From Thermoactinomyces mirandus (GTDB lineage Bacteria; Bacillota; Bacilli; Thermoactinomycetales; Thermoactinomycetaceae): DNA of 64,000 bases. The stretch spans positions 62,001 through 126,000 of the forward strand of contig NZ_JACEOL010000018.1 in the NCBI RefSeq assembly GCF_013868055.1, read 5' to 3'. Below, piece after piece: positions 63,172-64,000 of this stretch. A model generated the notes under the pieces. The model was not told where the DNA came from. It did no database searches and worked only from the letters and a program-made list of their open reading frames with translations. The stretch's first letter is position 1. Every line of letters begins with the position of its first letter. The translations under genes and the position numbers were made by a program.

Positions 63172-63217
63172 TGGTCGGGACGACAGGATTTGAACCTGCG
63201 ACCCCCTGGTCCCAAAC
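63172..63217 (-). other. 3' half of tRNA-Pro(UGG), probable attachment-site scar
   Basis: The minus strand reads TTTGGGACCAGGGGGTCGCA, then GGTTCAAATCC and ends TCGTCCCGACCA. This is the anticodon loop (TGG), variable region, T arm and acceptor 3' strand of tRNA-Pro with encoded CCA. The 5' half (acceptor 5' strand, D arm) is absent upstream. Such 3' tRNA pieces are left when elements integrate at tRNA genes. The intact tRNA-Pro should lie elsewhere. Confidence 0.8.
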
Positions 63218-63417
63218 TTAATCTCCTATTGAGCAAAGTTGTTTAAAGATAAAAACAGCCAAAAATGTTCAAAAATCCCGCCTGAATGTGCAGGTTCATG
63301 CAGAAATATGACAGGTTCATTGTTACTAAACAAACTTGACTCCCGGAATGAATCCAGGAGTCTTAATGCTTTGGATTCCTCTGAATACCGTCTCAATTTC
63401 AAGCCGTAGCAAGGAAA

Positions 63418-64000
63418 CTAAAACAATTTTATCAAATTACCCAGTATCAATCCAACCAGGCCAAAATCAGCATCGCCAAAAGTAGTACCTTCATATCCTA
63501 AAGTTCCAAGCATAGGCAAAAGAAGTGCTGGCAGGAAACTGATGATCAGGCCATTGGCAAACGCGCCGAGAACAGCTCCACGTCGCCCGCCTGTTGCATT
63601 TCCGAATACCCCCGCCGTTGCACCGGTGAAAAAGTGAGGAACCAGCCCCGGGACAATGACTGCCAAACCAGCAACAGGAAGAAGAAACATGCTCAATAAT
63701 CCAGCGAAGAAACTCATTAGGAAACAATAATTACAGCATTGGAAGCAAAGGGAAAAACTGTCGGACAATCAAGTGCAGGTTTTGCATCAGGAACCAGTTT
63801 ATCAGCAATTCCCTGGAATGCAGGAACAATCTCTGCAAGGATCATCCGTACACCTTGAAGAATCACATAAACCCCCACCGCAAAGGTAACCGCTTGCATT
63901 AATGAAAAGACAAAGAAGTTCATTCCATCTGAGAGTTCACTCTCAATATAACCTTTTCCTGCAAAAAAGGCTACAACGATAAAAAGCAGTGTCATTGTCA
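63418..64000 (-). pseudogene. ulaA: PTS ascorbate-type EIIC (UlaA/SgaT), frameshifted, 5' end beyond window
   Basis: The minus-strand frame at the edge reads [40 protein letters not shown] and [10 protein letters not shown] then stops. The next frame continues [36 protein letters not shown] to 63418. One lost base near 63718 explains the break. The two pieces are the middle and C-terminal helices of a UlaA-type permease for ascorbate uptake. It may be a true pseudogene or a sequencing error. Confidence 0.8.

Noticed and set aside
63172..63260. Complete tRNA-Pro gene
   Set aside because: Only the 3' half from the anticodon loop is present; no complementary acceptor 5' strand or D arm lies upstream.
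1..64000. CRISPR array or rRNA operon
   Set aside because: No regularly spaced repeats and no rRNA-like sequence were seen anywhere in the window.

Overview
The window looks like chromosomal DNA of a spore-forming, hydrogen-oxidising member of the Bacillota. Evidence for this is strong AGGAGG-type ribosome binding sites, frequent GTG/TTG starts, sporulation genes (prkA, yhbH), YheC/D-type ATP-grasp proteins, the kip/pxp locus and Xre-TPR peptide-type regulators. The gene mix suggests an Alicyclobacillaceae-like genus such as Effusibacillus or Tumebacillus, but that assignment is inference and was not searched.

Region 1 (1-16.7 kb) is a nickel/hydrogen island. A minus-strand operon encodes a membrane-bound uptake [NiFe] hydrogenase (hyaA, hyaB, cytochrome b hyaC), its endopeptidase, a Rieske-fold-like protein with four cysteines, and HypA, B, F, C, D and E (HypE runs off the left edge). 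Divergent from it are nikR and a nickel/peptide-type ABC importer (nikABCDE-like). A roughly 45-bp direct repeat lies upstream of both the hydrogenase operon and the importer.

Region 2 (17.1-21.9 kb) is a compact operon: YheC/D-like ATP-grasp, PEP mutase, phosphonopyruvate decarboxylase, 2-aminoethylphosphonate transaminase, second ATP-grasp. It should make 2-aminoethylphosphonate, and the ATP-grasp pair may couple it to something. This is one of the two best candidates for an undescribed system.

Region 3 (22.2-34 kb) holds a DUF2087 regulator, a first DUF3970-like gene divergent from an Xre-TPR regulator with a possible 14-codon peptide, a metallochaperone, a sirtuin, and a 5-oxoprolinase/kip operon (pxpB, pxpC, pxpA, NRAMP-like transporter). 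Decayed kipR-like and ycsI-like genes flank that operon. A GHMP kinase follows.

Region 4 (34-48.5 kb) is the defence/accessory region. It has a complete four-gene Wadjet (Jet) SMC-type anti-plasmid system of the DUF2397/DUF2398/TIGR02680/DUF2399 kind, a decayed dnaI-like gene, and a second DUF3970-like operon. That operon continues with a small protein, a radical SAM/SPASM protein with a Cys/Pro-rich tail, an AAA ATPase and an APH-fold kinase. It diverges from a second Xre-TPR regulator whose 3' end overlaps a 27-codon peptide gene. This is the second candidate for an undescribed system.

Region 5 (48.6-51.7 kb) is a scarred integration locus. A DUF3467/nuclease-like/DUF2283 cassette lies between two copies of an amidase 3' end, and a large serine recombinase lacking its catalytic domain is fused to the cut amidase gene.

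Region 6 (51.7-64 kb) is mostly core: yhbH, prkA, a HAD hydrolase, trmL, an amidase-domain protein, ogt, queG, rnhA, a COG3044 ATPase, a type-4 uracil-DNA glycosylase and a Cof phosphatase. It ends with a 46-nt 3' fragment of tRNA-Pro (probable attachment-site scar) and a frameshifted ascorbate-type PTS EIIC gene at the right edge.
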